From the IMG/VR virus record IMGVR_UViG_3300024346_000008, positions 62,001 to 126,000 of that record: 64,000 bases of DNA. One strand, 5' to 3'. Numbering within the stretch: position 1 is the stretch's first letter; each line of letters starts with the position of its first letter. Below the pieces are notes generated by a model that was not told where the DNA came from, made no database searches, and saw only the letters and a program-made list of their open reading frames with translations. The position numbers were made by a program, and so were the translations under genes. The stretch comes from a virus. Below, piece by piece: positions 24,717-34,200 of the stretch.

Positions 24717-25752
24717 TATTAAATCTGCTAAGAGGAATAAAATTCTGCGATAACCAACTATCGTAGTTGGGGAATGCTTGTAGTAATCTAGACTTCATCA
24801 TCAACTTTGTCAAGTCTACCTTCCGCAATGAGGCTTGTGTCGTCTGGAATCTATTGACTACCTTCATTTTAGCATCAATCGACATGATACTTTCGTGGAG
24901 ATTCATTAATGTAATATTTCGTTCAACTATATCTTCATTATTCAGAATATTCTCAATCATCTTGGGAACCTTCTTTATATTTGCATATTTATTGCGAATC
25001 ATGTCTACCGAAATTTCTGCTGTTGGGTCTGCAATTTCTGGTACATACTTTTTCAAGGTAGCTTCCCCAACACCCTTCACTCCATCAATATTATCACTCT
25101 TATCACCATTTAAGGCACGGAAGAAGTGAAAGTGTTTTGGATGAATACCGTAATCTTCCAAAATTACTTGGTCACTAAATGTTTTCTTCTTGATAGGATT
25201 ATATACCTTAATATTTTCTGAGGCAAGTTGGAAGAAATCCTTGTCGGTGGAATAAATAATACTATCTCCACCTTCCGCAGTAACCAACTGCGATAGATAT
25301 GCAATCACATCATCTGCTTCTACATTGTCTAATGCAAAAATAGTAACGGGCAAACATTCCAGCATTTCAACCAGCGACACCAACTGCCATTTCATATTTT
25401 CTTTTTCTTGTTCGTCCGTCGTTAGATCATAACTCCGATTCAATCGAACCGGAGGTTTGCGATTTGCCTTATACTGCGGGTAAATCTTTCTACGACTTTG
25501 GCTCCCACCCTTTCCATCAAAAACAATGATGGTCCGGGTGGGCTTGAACGTGCGAATAGCAAGTCCCAAACTCTTAAAGAATCCAATCATACCACCGATG
25601 TGATTGCCATCTTCATCCATTGAAGGAACTGCTGAATATGATCGGATGAATAGGTTCATAGCATCAACCAACAATACCCGACTGTTATATGTCATGCCTT
25701 GCGGGTCTTCTTCAAACTTCATATTGTGAAAAATATCTTGCAGATTAGCCAT
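24700..25752 (-). CDS. 5'-3' exonuclease (FEN/PIN-type, RNase H role)
   Basis: A flap-endonuclease-like enzyme that removes RNA primers from lagging-strand fragments. The visible metal-site segments are LLVDAMNLFIRSYSA, VFDGKGGSQSRRKIYPQYKANR (in part), VEADDVIAY and STDKDFFQL, followed by the helix-hairpin-helix DNKSDN-like GDKSDNIDGVKGVGEATL. The ATG at 25752 overlaps the upstream stop; a longer frame from 25818 is unlikely. It lies between the helicase and UvsX genes. Confidence 0.92.
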   Translation of the reverse strand: MANLQDIFHNMKFEEDPQGMTYNSRVLLVDAMNLFIRSYSAVPSMDEDGNHIGGMIGFFKSLGLAIRTFKPTRTIIVFDGKGGSQSRRKIYPQYKANRKPPVRLNRSYDLTTDEQEKENMKWQLVSLVEMLECLPVTIFALDNVEADDVIAYLSQLVTAEGGDSIIYSTDKDFFQLASENIKVYNPIKKKTFSDQVILEDYGIHPKHFHFFRALNGDKSDNIDGVKGVGEATLKKYVPEIADPTAEISVDMIRNKYANIKKVPKMIENILNNEDIVERNITLMNLHESIMSIDAKMKVVNRFQTTQASLRKVDLTKLMMKSRLLQAFPNYDSWLSQNFIPLSRFNNDNTA

Positions 25753-26056
25753 GTAGGATTTCTTTATTGGTTGTTGTAATAGTAGGCGGACAGTTACGAG
25801 TATGTGTTTGTGTGCCACCAGTTGTCCATGTGCCCATCAAGTTTGGTGGATTAACTGTGTAGGTGTGCACAACCTCCCCGTCACGCTTTAAGGGTCCGGT
25901 GGGTTTCAACTGAACCTGAGACTCTGTTTGCATTAACAACCGACGAAGTTCTAATTCGAAATCGTCGCGGTACTGCCCAATAGTGGCGGAGCTACTGTCC
26001 CATGACTTATCATACGCAGACAATGCAATCTGTACAATATCTTCTGGATTATTCAT
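25745..26056 (-). CDS. Hypothetical protein (103 aa)
   Basis: An acidic helical first half is followed by a Thr- and Pro-rich tail (PTGPLKRDGEVVHTYTVNPP, then TTGGTQTHT). It overlaps uvsX by 8 bases upstream and the exonuclease gene downstream, so it is coupled to recombination genes. No domain is recognised. Confidence 0.65.
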   Translation of the reverse strand: MNNPEDIVQIALSAYDKSWDSSSATIGQYRDDFELELRRLLMQTESQVQLKPTGPLKRDGEVVHTYTVNPPNLMGTWTTGGTQTHTRNCPPTITTTNKEILHG

Positions 26057-27191
26057 CTTCAGTTGCCGCCATAATACTTACATCTTCAGGATCAAATTCA
26101 CTCTGATACTTCATAATCAGTGAATCACAAATCTCACTGTAGAGTACTTGCTTCCGAATAGGATCTGCATCTAAGAACCCTTGAAAGTCCTTGGATTGAA
26201 ACTTCGTTTCTTCTCCCGTAATAGGATCGACATACGCATACCATGCGCCGGCCTGCTTGATCATTTTGTTTTCCTTCAACACCTTCAACCAACTACCCAA
26301 ATCGTCAATACCACGATTAAAGTAAATTTCAAATTCTGCCGTGCGATGCGGCGGTCCAAGACGATTCTTGACAACATTTGCCTTCACCTTCACACCAATC
26401 ACATCACCACTGGAATTACTAATCTTACCGAGCAACGACAATCGAAGACGAGTTGATGCATGGAACGCAATTGCCTTACCACCCGAAGTCGTCCACGGAT
26501 CAGAGAATGCCATTGCATTCATCTTCTGACGAAGCTGATTGGTGAACACCAGTGCAATCCGTTCACGGCCCAACAATCCCGTAATCTTACGCATTGCCTT
26601 ACTGATAATAATTGCCTTATCAGTTGCATATCCATCCTTCCCGAAGTCTGCTTCCATTTCCTTCTTGGTGGATGCGGCAGCAACGGAGTCTACCACGATG
26701 GTAACCAACTTATCCCGTTTCTTGGGGTCTTTACGCACTTCTTCAATAATGGTCGTAATTGCATCGAAGATTTCTTCAACCGTCTGCAACTGGACATATA
26801 CCAACTTATTCATATCGATGCCGACTGCCTTAAAGAACTCCGCATTGACTGCGGTTTCGGTGTCAATAAGAACCCCTACCCCACCCCTTTTCTGCGTGTT
26901 TGCAATCATCTGTGCCCCTATTAGCGACTTACCAGACCCCTCCAACCCAGTAAGTTCGGTAATACGTCCAACAGCAATTCCCCCGTTCGGACGGTTACTA
27001 ATTGCCACATCCAACATGGTTGCGCCCGTTGAAATGAAATCAGTAAAATCGGTTGGCGTTGATTCTCGTCCATCAAGGAAGAAAGCAACTTGGTCACTAT
27101 CTTTGTTCATCTTATTCAAGGAGATTGCAATAAGTTGTGCCAACTCATCACGATCTGGTTCTTGAATAACCTTCTTATCTGTTTTTGCCAT
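26049..27191 (-). CDS. uvsX: UvsX/RecA-family recombinase
   Basis: A 380-residue strand-exchange ATPase. Walker A is GLEGSGKS (82-89) and Walker B lies in VTIVVDSVAAAS; the RLSLLGK and NRLGPPHRTAEF segments are RecA-core regions. It has an acidic C-terminus. An AGGA site precedes the ATG, and the promoter at 27235-27263 with a palindromic operator-like site is directly upstream. It drives recombination-dependent replication with gp32. Confidence 0.93.
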   Translation of the reverse strand: MAKTDKKVIQEPDRDELAQLIAISLNKMNKDSDQVAFFLDGRESTPTDFTDFISTGATMLDVAISNRPNGGIAVGRITELTGLEGSGKSLIGAQMIANTQKRGGVGVLIDTETAVNAEFFKAVGIDMNKLVYVQLQTVEEIFDAITTIIEEVRKDPKKRDKLVTIVVDSVAAASTKKEMEADFGKDGYATDKAIIISKAMRKITGLLGRERIALVFTNQLRQKMNAMAFSDPWTTSGGKAIAFHASTRLRLSLLGKISNSSGDVIGVKVKANVVKNRLGPPHRTAEFEIYFNRGIDDLGSWLKVLKENKMIKQAGAWYAYVDPITGEETKFQSKDFQGFLDADPIRKQVLYSEICDSLIMKYQSEFDPEDVSIMAATEDE

Positions 27192-27219
27192 AATAGTTTC
27201 CTATAGTATAATAACGTGA

Positions 27220-27249
27220 ATGACCCACTATGTAAATATAGTGGGTCAT
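27220..27249. promoter_or_regulatory. Palindromic operator-like site at the uvsX promoter
   Basis: A perfect 12-base inverted repeat, ATGACCCACTAT (27220-27231) and ATAGTGGGTCAT (27238-27249), with a 6-base centre. The -10 box (27235-27240) lies over the centre and the inner end of one arm. There is no T run after it on either strand, so it is a poor terminator and a good operator candidate. Its core matches the site at 28113-28136 at 19 of 22 positions. Confidence 0.7.
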
Positions 27250-27263
27250 CCAAGTAAAGTCAA
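27235..27263 (-). promoter_or_regulatory. Sigma70-like promoter for uvsX
   Basis: On the minus strand: TTGACT (27263-27258), 17-base spacer, TATATT (27240-27235), about 45 bases before the uvsX ATG. The -10 box is covered by the inverted repeat at 27220-27249. Confidence 0.8.
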
Positions 27264-27269
27264 GTGATG

Positions 27270-28064
27270 TTAGTTAAATACTTCGTCAAACTCGTCAATC
27301 ATATCCTTGACTGACGTTGACTTAAGTTCTGCTGACTTAGCTGCCGTGGGTGAGGTGGGCTTTGTAGTAACTTCTTCCTTCACTGGAGCAGCAGTGGGAG
27401 GAGTCTTGGCCGAATCTGGGTCGAGGTATCGTTCCAGAGCAACCTTCAATTCTTCGTATGAGGGTTCCTTGAAAATTGAACGAATGTCGGGCTGATCGGT
27501 GAGAAGCTTCTGAATCTTATCTGCAGAATCCGCAAGTGGCGTCTGATTCGGCTTAGGACGAACCATCGTCTTTGCAAAGTTGGTGTCACTCTTTTCCTGC
27601 GGGATATATTCTACCACAATGTCACGGCCGTTCTGTACGTCAGTGATATCGCCGTAATCGGGGTCAGAGATAATAGACAACAGTTCGGTATATACAATCT
27701 TACCAAACGACATGAAACGAACGCCCTTATCTTCTTCACCACGAACAATGATCGGAACGAATGTACGAAGCTTTGGACGGAACGGACGTGCCTGCTGCCA
27801 ATCATCCTTAGAACCACCTGCCTGCAGTGCGTCTGCAAATTCTACGATGGGGTCACGGTTGCCGTTTGAGGTAGGAGAAAGATGCGTCTTATTACCGAGA
27901 TAATGAAAATATAGTTCAACGAACGGATTTTCCTTGTTATCCTTCCACGGAACAATACGAATAACCGTCTTACCTTCCGTGGGCTTCCATAGCGCATCGC
28001 TACGGTCGTTCTGACGAGTGAACTGGTTGAGCTTAGACTTGAGTGCTGAAATGTTAATTCCCAT
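27270..28064 (-). CDS. 32: Single-stranded DNA-binding protein (gp32)
   Basis: A T4 gp32-type protein that coats single-stranded DNA and coordinates the replisome. It starts MGINISALKSKLNQF, has the core strands TVIRIVPWKDN and FVPIIVRGEEDKGVRFMSFG, then a Pro/Ala/Thr linker and the acidic tail DMIDEFDEVFN used for partner binding. No zinc-binding Cys set is seen, unlike T4 itself. The AGAGGT site fixes the ATG at 28064, making 264 residues; a longer GTG start at 28118 lies in the promoter leader. Confidence 0.92.
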   Translation of the reverse strand: MGINISALKSKLNQFTRQNDRSDALWKPTEGKTVIRIVPWKDNKENPFVELYFHYLGNKTHLSPTSNGNRDPIVEFADALQAGGSKDDWQQARPFRPKLRTFVPIIVRGEEDKGVRFMSFGKIVYTELLSIISDPDYGDITDVQNGRDIVVEYIPQEKSDTNFAKTMVRPKPNQTPLADSADKIQKLLTDQPDIRSIFKEPSYEELKVALERYLDPDSAKTPPTAAPVKEEVTTKPTSPTAAKSAELKSTSVKDMIDEFDEVFN

Positions 28065-28112
28065 ACGTGTGTACCTCTTAGAGTTTAGAATGTTTTGTTT
28101 AGTGAGTGTATT

Positions 28113-28136
28113 GCCCACTTTGTAAAGGTAGTGGGC
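28113..28136. promoter_or_regulatory. Palindromic operator-like site at the gene 32 promoter
   Basis: Inverted repeat GCCCACT (28113-28119) and AGTGGGC (28130-28136) around the -10 box. The core, CCCACT-N10-AGTGGG, is shared with the site at the uvsX promoter, including the inner TGTAAA. One regulator may bind both. Confidence 0.65.
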
Positions 28137-28153
28137 GAACCTTAGTTTGTCAA
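28125..28153 (-). promoter_or_regulatory. Sigma70-like promoter for gene 32
   Basis: On the minus strand: TTGACA (28153-28148), 17-base spacer, TACCTT (28130-28125). The -35 box is consensus and the -10 box weak, as expected where an activator or repressor acts. It is about 60 bases before the gene 32 ATG. Confidence 0.7.
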
Positions 28154-28163
28154 GGGGGTATTA

Positions 28164-28571
28164 TTATAATTCTATGATATCGGATAATTTAGTATTAACT
28201 ACTTTAAGTTTACCGTATGCGGTAACCAATACAGAATTTTTTAATTCATCCCAATTAATTCGAAATGATTTATCTAACACGCCATTGTTTTTCAATTCAA
28301 TCAATTTATTAATTGCATTAATTGTGTAAATTGTATTTGTTTGTTTTTTTCTATGCACAGAAATTGTTGACGCAGGTGGTAATACATTTGAATGTGTTTT
28401 TGTAATATTATATGTTAATACCAATTGATTAGCATCTTCTATATTTTCTAATAGATATAATTTATTAAATACTAATACATACGAATTTTTTATAATATCA
28501 ATGGTGGCGTCTAACTCATCTACGGATGTGAACGTACACAGTAATTGCGTTTCAGTATTCATATATAACAT
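28164..28571 (-). CDS. Conserved T4-like hypothetical protein (135 aa)
   Basis: An alpha/beta protein with IYTINAINKLIELKNNGVLDK and INWDELKNSVLV, a pattern I associate with a small protein encoded beside gene 32 in T4-like environmental phages. There is no signal peptide or catalytic motif. It has its own promoter at 28599-28627. Two ATG codons, at 28571 and 28562, could be the start. Confidence 0.75.
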   Translation of the reverse strand: MLYMNTETQLLCTFTSVDELDATIDIIKNSYVLVFNKLYLLENIEDANQLVLTYNITKTHSNVLPPASTISVHRKKQTNTIYTINAINKLIELKNNGVLDKSFRINWDELKNSVLVTAYGKLKVVNTKLSDIIEL

Positions 28572-28598
28572 CCATTAAGGGTATAACAGTATTAATAA

Positions 28599-28627
28599 AT
28601 ATTATAAATAAACGTCAAACGACCGTC
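28599..28627 (-). promoter_or_regulatory. Sigma70-like promoter
   Basis: On the minus strand: TTGACG (28627-28622), 17-base spacer, TATAAT (28604-28599), about 30 bases before the gene at 28571. The -35 sequence is repeated: CGTCAAAC occurs at 28611-28618 and 28622-28629, so a second, closer -35-like box exists. Confidence 0.75.
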
Positions 28628-28641
28628 AAACAATAGATATT

Positions 28642-29508
28642 TTACTCCGAAATTGCTCTTCCTTTCAACATCTCCCAATCTTTCTCTGGACGGTCGATTG
28701 TAATATTTCTTGTCCATGCCGCATCTAATACCGGAGTGGGTACATTAAGTTCTCGCGCTACATGACGAATTGCTGAAATATCTTTGGGAAAACACGTACC
28801 GCCAAATCCATTATGACCGTCTGGTCCTGGTACTTGCCAGTGCGATTTACCCATACGAGAATCTTCTCGTACTGTATGTTGCATGGTTTGCCAATCAACT
28901 CCAAGTGCATTAGCAATATTTTCCATTTCATTTGCAAATGCTACCTTGGTGGCAAGAAATGTATTACATACATACTTATACAATTCAGCTTCTTTTGCAC
29001 TCACAACCTGTGCATATTTAACGGAGTTTACAACACTTTTAATTTCGTCTAGCACATCGTGTACCGCACCATCAAACTGTCGGCCGGCACAATGTCCCAA
29101 TAACATAACGTCTTGATTTAAATAATCATTTTTATAATTTGCTTCCGTTAAAAACTCCGGATTAAACATTATAGCATGTCGTGACGGATTTGTTTCTTGT
29201 AATCTATTGGTCGTATTAGGTGGCACCGTGGACTTGATAATTATTATCTTTGGAATCTCACTTTTACAAATATCGTTTACTACCGATTCAACAATAGATG
29301 TATCACATTCACCAGTAGATTTCATTGGCGTTGGAACGGCAACATATATTAGATCGACCAACCCTACCAATTCTTGTAGAGATTTACATGACGGATTTGT
29401 TGCGGGATTTAAATCAAATGTATGCACTGTTCGATGCTTTAAGGTATATGCATTTAATACAGCACCGCCAACATATCCTAACCCAACTATTCCTATTGTA
29501 AAACTCAT
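28642..29508 (-). CDS. UDP-glucose/nucleotide-sugar 6-dehydrogenase, short form
   Basis: Oxidises a nucleotide sugar (UDP-glucose to UDP-glucuronate in the best-known case) with NAD. The Rossmann start GIVGLGYVGGAV (6-17), VAVPTPM near 57-62, FNPEFLTE near 115-122 and catalytic C239 in GGTCFPKD are intact. It is only 288 residues, so it lacks the usual C-terminal UDP-binding domain. It could supply sugars to the glycosyltransferase cluster at 42878-50472. Its ATG overlaps the upstream gene as ATGA. Confidence 0.9.
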   Translation of the reverse strand: MSFTIGIVGLGYVGGAVLNAYTLKHRTVHTFDLNPATNPSCKSLQELVGLVDLIYVAVPTPMKSTGECDTSIVESVVNDICKSEIPKIIIIKSTVPPNTTNRLQETNPSRHAIMFNPEFLTEANYKNDYLNQDVMLLGHCAGRQFDGAVHDVLDEIKSVVNSVKYAQVVSAKEAELYKYVCNTFLATKVAFANEMENIANALGVDWQTMQHTVREDSRMGKSHWQVPGPDGHNGFGGTCFPKDISAIRHVARELNVPTPVLDAAWTRNITIDRPEKDWEMLKGRAISE

Positions 29509-30797
29509 AACCTTATCTCCTTAATATTATTGTATGTAGTTCCAGAATACACACGTACTGGGAATTTTTTGTTTTCTTCTAAAATATCTTGTATCTGATG
29601 CAGGATATTGATGTCCATAGTTTGCATATCCAACAGTATACTGTCATATGTATACAACACCAAATGATTTGTTGTATTTTTTATGAGATTAATAATACGA
29701 GTTAATTTTGGAAGTGTTCTCACCATTTCTAATGATTGTACATAATAATTAAACAGTTTATTTGCACTGGGCGTGTCCACATTTACCGTGATGCCACTTG
29801 GTAGTGTTATCGAAGTTGCAGACGTATATTGTTTTCTATGTTGATGAATCTTTTCAAACAATTCAAAATTATAGGTTTCGGTACTTGAGCCATACATGAC
29901 TTCAAAGGTTCGTCGTTTACTTTCCGTATACATGTCTTCGGTAATGTCCGACGTATTAAAGTAGACCTTCGCAAGTTCGGTATGAATGGATTGTTCACTG
30001 GGTAATATTACTCCCAGTTCATTTGCCATCAATCTTAGATGATATGCTTCAAAGTCCATTTGTACCAGTGACCCAGACGGATATCTACTAATGAAACTAT
30101 CACGGGAACCATCCGACTTATTTAATGCGGCAAAGTTTATCCCTCCAAATCTATTACTCGGACGACCTGTAGCAGTGTATGGATTATATTCTGTATACAC
30201 CATATTATCTTTGAACGCACGTTTTGCATCGGATGAAAAATGTTGTGATAATAATGTTCTGTCTACGCACAGTCCCGCAGATTCAATATCCTTCAATGTA
30301 GACAACAATTCGTACATATACTCGTATTGTGACGGATCATATAATGAAAAGTATAAAATAAATTTATGTAGTATCGTATTATACTTTTCACCAATTGAAC
30401 CCCATGTTGTTAATGGAATAATTCTATTTACGTGACGCATATTGTGAAACATGTTGTGTGTTTCACGAATATACGAGGTAAATATATCTTCTAATGGTGG
30501 GATGGTCATTTGATGAATATACGCAATTGCTGATACGTCCATACATGGTGTATTCATTACTTTACTGTTTGCCGTAAAACACAGTGCATTTCCAACCGGC
30601 ACTTCAAATTGCGGCGCATCATCATGTGAAATGGATACAGTAAAACTTTCACCGTCCATGAATGTTATGCACATGCACAACAATTCATTTTCCATAACAT
30701 GGTAATATACATCACGAAAAATCGGGGTGCAAATATGCACTTCCCGATCCATTCGTAGCTTCAACTCGTTATATTGTTCGTAACTATTAATAACCAT
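29505..30797 (-). CDS. Divergent family A DNA polymerase-like protein
   Basis: A 430-residue protein whose second half follows the Pol I palm and fingers: TATGRPSN (208-215) for the T-G-R segment, motif A QMDFEAYHLRL (246-256, D248), motif B KRRTFEVMYG (294-303), NYYVQSLEMV (350-359) for the QGxAAD helix, and motif C as TYDSILLD (383-390, D385) in place of V-H-D-E. Both metal-binding Asp residues are kept. The first 170 residues may be a degenerate exonuclease-like domain. It coexists with gp43. A repair, primer-extension or replication role is possible. Confidence 0.72.
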   Translation of the reverse strand: MVINSYEQYNELKLRMDREVHICTPIFRDVYYHVMENELLCMCITFMDGESFTVSISHDDAPQFEVPVGNALCFTANSKVMNTPCMDVSAIAYIHQMTIPPLEDIFTSYIRETHNMFHNMRHVNRIIPLTTWGSIGEKYNTILHKFILYFSLYDPSQYEYMYELLSTLKDIESAGLCVDRTLLSQHFSSDAKRAFKDNMVYTEYNPYTATGRPSNRFGGINFAALNKSDGSRDSFISRYPSGSLVQMDFEAYHLRLMANELGVILPSEQSIHTELAKVYFNTSDITEDMYTESKRRTFEVMYGSSTETYNFELFEKIHQHRKQYTSATSITLPSGITVNVDTPSANKLFNYYVQSLEMVRTLPKLTRIINLIKNTTNHLVLYTYDSILLDMQTMDINILHQIQDILEENKKFPVRVYSGTTYNNIKEIRL

Positions 30798-31205
30798 TTA
30801 TACCTCTTCGGCGAACCAATACTCCAGATAACTTGTAATATACTTCAAGAGGCCACCAAAAGTCAAGTCCACCTCTGATACAACTGTACGATTAGTATCT
30901 TCTACTCCGTACACATATATTCCATTATTTTTTTGAAATGTCTGTTTTTTCCCCACAATTTGCCATTTTATTTTTGCCGTAACAAACCGTGGATTTTCTG
31001 TAAATTCTTCATATTGACTATTATCTACCTCAACAATAAAATTTTTATCGGTAACTTGTCGTACAAAATATCGTATAATAAATCCATTCTTCGCATCGGG
31101 CTGGGTAACAATAGGTAATGACTGTGTAGGCATTTCATCTAAAATACGAGTTAACCGTTGTTCATCGGTTTTATAAAGTTTCTGTAATAATGTCGTATCT
31201 ATCAT
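30798..31205 (-). CDS. Conserved hypothetical protein next to baseplate genes (135 aa)
   Basis: A soluble alpha/beta protein with FIVEVDNSQYEEFTENPRFVT and a beta-rich centre. A similar pattern occurs in a T4-like environmental-phage protein of unknown role encoded near tail genes. Its ATG overlaps the stop of the large baseplate gene as ATGA, so it is probably made with the structural proteins. Confidence 0.68.
   Translation of the reverse strand: MIDTTLLQKLYKTDEQRLTRILDEMPTQSLPIVTQPDAKNGFIIRYFVRQVTDKNFIVEVDNSQYEEFTENPRFVTAKIKWQIVGKKQTFQKNNGIYVYGVEDTNRTVVSEVDLTFGGLLKYITSYLEYWFAEEV
30837..30866 (-). promoter_or_regulatory. Possible promoter within a gene
   Basis: On the minus strand: TTGACT (30866-30861), an 18-base spacer, TATATT (30842-30837), about 40 bases before the family A-like polymerase ATG. 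Both boxes match the other promoters, but the site lies inside the upstream gene and the spacer is one base longer. Confidence 0.5.
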
Positions 31206-34200
31206 GGCAATGTCTGTGTTGCGGTGGGTATGGCACTAAACTCACTCTTTGCAATAGCTTCTTTCCATTTTTTCCCAAGATAATTAAATCGTGCATGTAT
31301 TTTGGTAGTCCAACCGTCAGTACCGATATTATCTTCAATGCTGATTATTTGGAATGCCCCAAACGCTTTATAGAACGTAGGAATTCTATCAATCCAAAAT
31401 AATTCTCCTACACGTAATCCAGAAACGCCCGGCATAGTTAAATCTGCACTAATACTTAATGCACCAGGTGACGCACCAAACGCATTTGCATCTGCTCCGT
31501 TAGCGGTGTCGGCCATAGCAGCAACCATGTACTCAGGAAACACTTCTATATATCTGAATAAACTTTGTAATCCAAAAAATTCTCGTTGTTTATCTTCGAT
31601 TGTTTTATTAATTTCTTGTAATTTTGCAGTTGATTGATTTAATAACGATTGTTGTTTTGCACACTCATTACACTGCGCATCGGTTGGTCGATTTGCAGCA
31701 GTAGCTGCTTCGTTGGTAGGACCGGTAGTTGGGTCGGGGATTACTACCGCATTCCATTCTATGTGGATGTGGTTACCTGGAGCAACATTAAACTCATCAC
31801 GAATTTCATATCCATTGTATGTAAAGTTACGAGCACTTGCGCCGGTCTTTCCCCAATATTGTAATATTTGTTCAGCATTTGTGGGATTGTGTACTGGTAT
31901 ATCTATAGCTTGATTCGTATAATGTGCAGAACCATTCGAATGTACTCCAACCTCATTATATCCCTTTTCTCCAAATATGTTATTCTGCGTTACCTTAAAT
32001 TCATTTGCGTGAAGGACTCCCTTAGCGTCTGGTAGGTTAGTCCATGTTGCCGCTTTAGCAATATACGCATTTATATCTGTCCGTACTTGGTCCACTGTCT
32101 TTGGTGCAGCGCCCGGTACTGGGTCACGAGTATCGCCATACTTTCCACTTGTAAGTGGAATACATTTATTACATATGTCGTTATTCTTGTCAAGATATCC
32201 CTTCGCCAATGTTTGTACTGCTGCCAAATCTGTATTTTTATCGAACGTCACCGCTGCTAAATCTGTACCATTTGCTTTATTTGAAGTACCGGCAGTTTGT
32301 GCAGTTGTTTGTGTATTTGCGTCACCACATATTCCGTTTGCTTTTAACATGGCGTCACGTTCAGTTTTTGGTAGTACCGTCAAATCTGGTCCTTGTACAA
32401 ACGCACTATATCTTTTATTGTCGCCCGTGCCTACCGTGCCCATCAATGAAGTAATTGCAAACATTTCGCGCATTGCATCGTATGGACTAGATATTTTTGG
32501 AGATTTTGCATAATCAACATCTTCTGCCTTCACCGGTGCGTTAGCAGCAACTGTTTCTGCTTTTATTTCTTCAGTGGTCTTACCGGTATTTGCTACATTT
32601 TGCATATCGGCAGGTTGCACTAATCCCAATGTAGCAATTTGCGAGAACATTAATTTCGGTAACGACAAATCTACCGAACAATCAATTAGTTCCGATCCCA
32701 CCAACTGCCCAAGTTCATTTACTCGTACATATTTGTTGAATACATGAACGTCATTTATAAACTTAGACACCGCTCTATCTGAACTATCACGGAAGTTAGA
32801 ATCCACCACCATATAACTATATGGATGTCCCGAGCCGGTTATTGGATGAGCAATATCCAACGTTAATTGCCAATAGTTTAACGTTGCGGCATTCATACGT
32901 TCTAATAAATTCGTAATACCACGCAGTATGGTATTACCGCTCAGCATACTTTCTATGATGGCTTTATGATTTAACCATACTCCTGCACTTAATAATCCCC
33001 GGTCTTTCTTATCAGCAACGTCCTTAACCTTGGAAATAGAGTTTTCAAATAATGTTTTCCCAGCGGTATCTTCGGTGGGGTCACCGTTATAAAATCGTTT
33101 TGTTTGGTCATTTTTTGCATAAAATATGCCATCCGATCCCGGTGGTTTATATTGTGGATTCTTTTCTGCTGCTTGTGCTGCTTTTTCATTCACAATAATC
33201 ATAGTACCAGGATTAACCGACCGCAAAAATTCATTCATACCAACAAAAGATTCCATTGGATCGTCAATATATGGTTTTTTGCCTAAGTTGGTATTTGATC
33301 GATTTTCATCGGTTGCATAGGGTAATAATATTCCAAGTTTATCCAATTCAGATTGTTGTAATACGGATGAGAAAATAGATTTAATGTCTTTATTTATTAT
33401 TACATTAACAAAAAATCTCCATGTCACAAAGTATGCATCTTCAGTAAATCCATCAGAGTTTTGATTGACATTTGGGTTCGGGTCAGTTGGCGTAGGTTCT
33501 CCTGCCGTTTTATTTCCATGTGGAATAAATTGTACGTGACTTTTCCACTCTCCATTACCGTTCATGGTATTATCTAATGTGGTTTTAAAATTTTTACCTC
33601 CCGTCGTAGTATCAGAAAAATATGAAAATACACTATTAGTATCACGGGAACAAAAATATCTTGCCGATGGGTCTTTTGCAGGAGTTACGGTATTTTTTGT
33701 GGAGTATGCCCACGCATCTTCTGATGGTCCTACAATTTTTACCGTGCAATTAAATGACCCATCAGAATTGGATTTAACACTAAAATTTGCAACTCGACCA
33801 AACATCCACATATATTGGCCTTCTGATTTGTACGCATACTCATTAAGAATTTCTTCCAACCCAATTTGATTCATGGACAACTTTGCAAGCAACTGCTTTA
33901 ATTTAGGTCTATCGTGCCACGGAAACAAATAATCGGCAACGTTTGCACGTTCACCAATGCTCGGTGATAATTCTGGTGCAAACTGTTGCCCCCATTCCAA
34001 TACCATCCCCACACCAGGTACTAAAAATGTTTTATGTAATGTTTCCAATTGAGATAACGACGGCACCGAAATTTCTAATTGTCCATGTGCCAACAACCCA
34101 TTTTTATTTAGTCCAATAGTTACTTTCGTAATACCGGGCGGCGGAATTCGTATAAACTCGTTAGTACTAAATGTGTTAGCTTTCAAATCAAATATACGAG

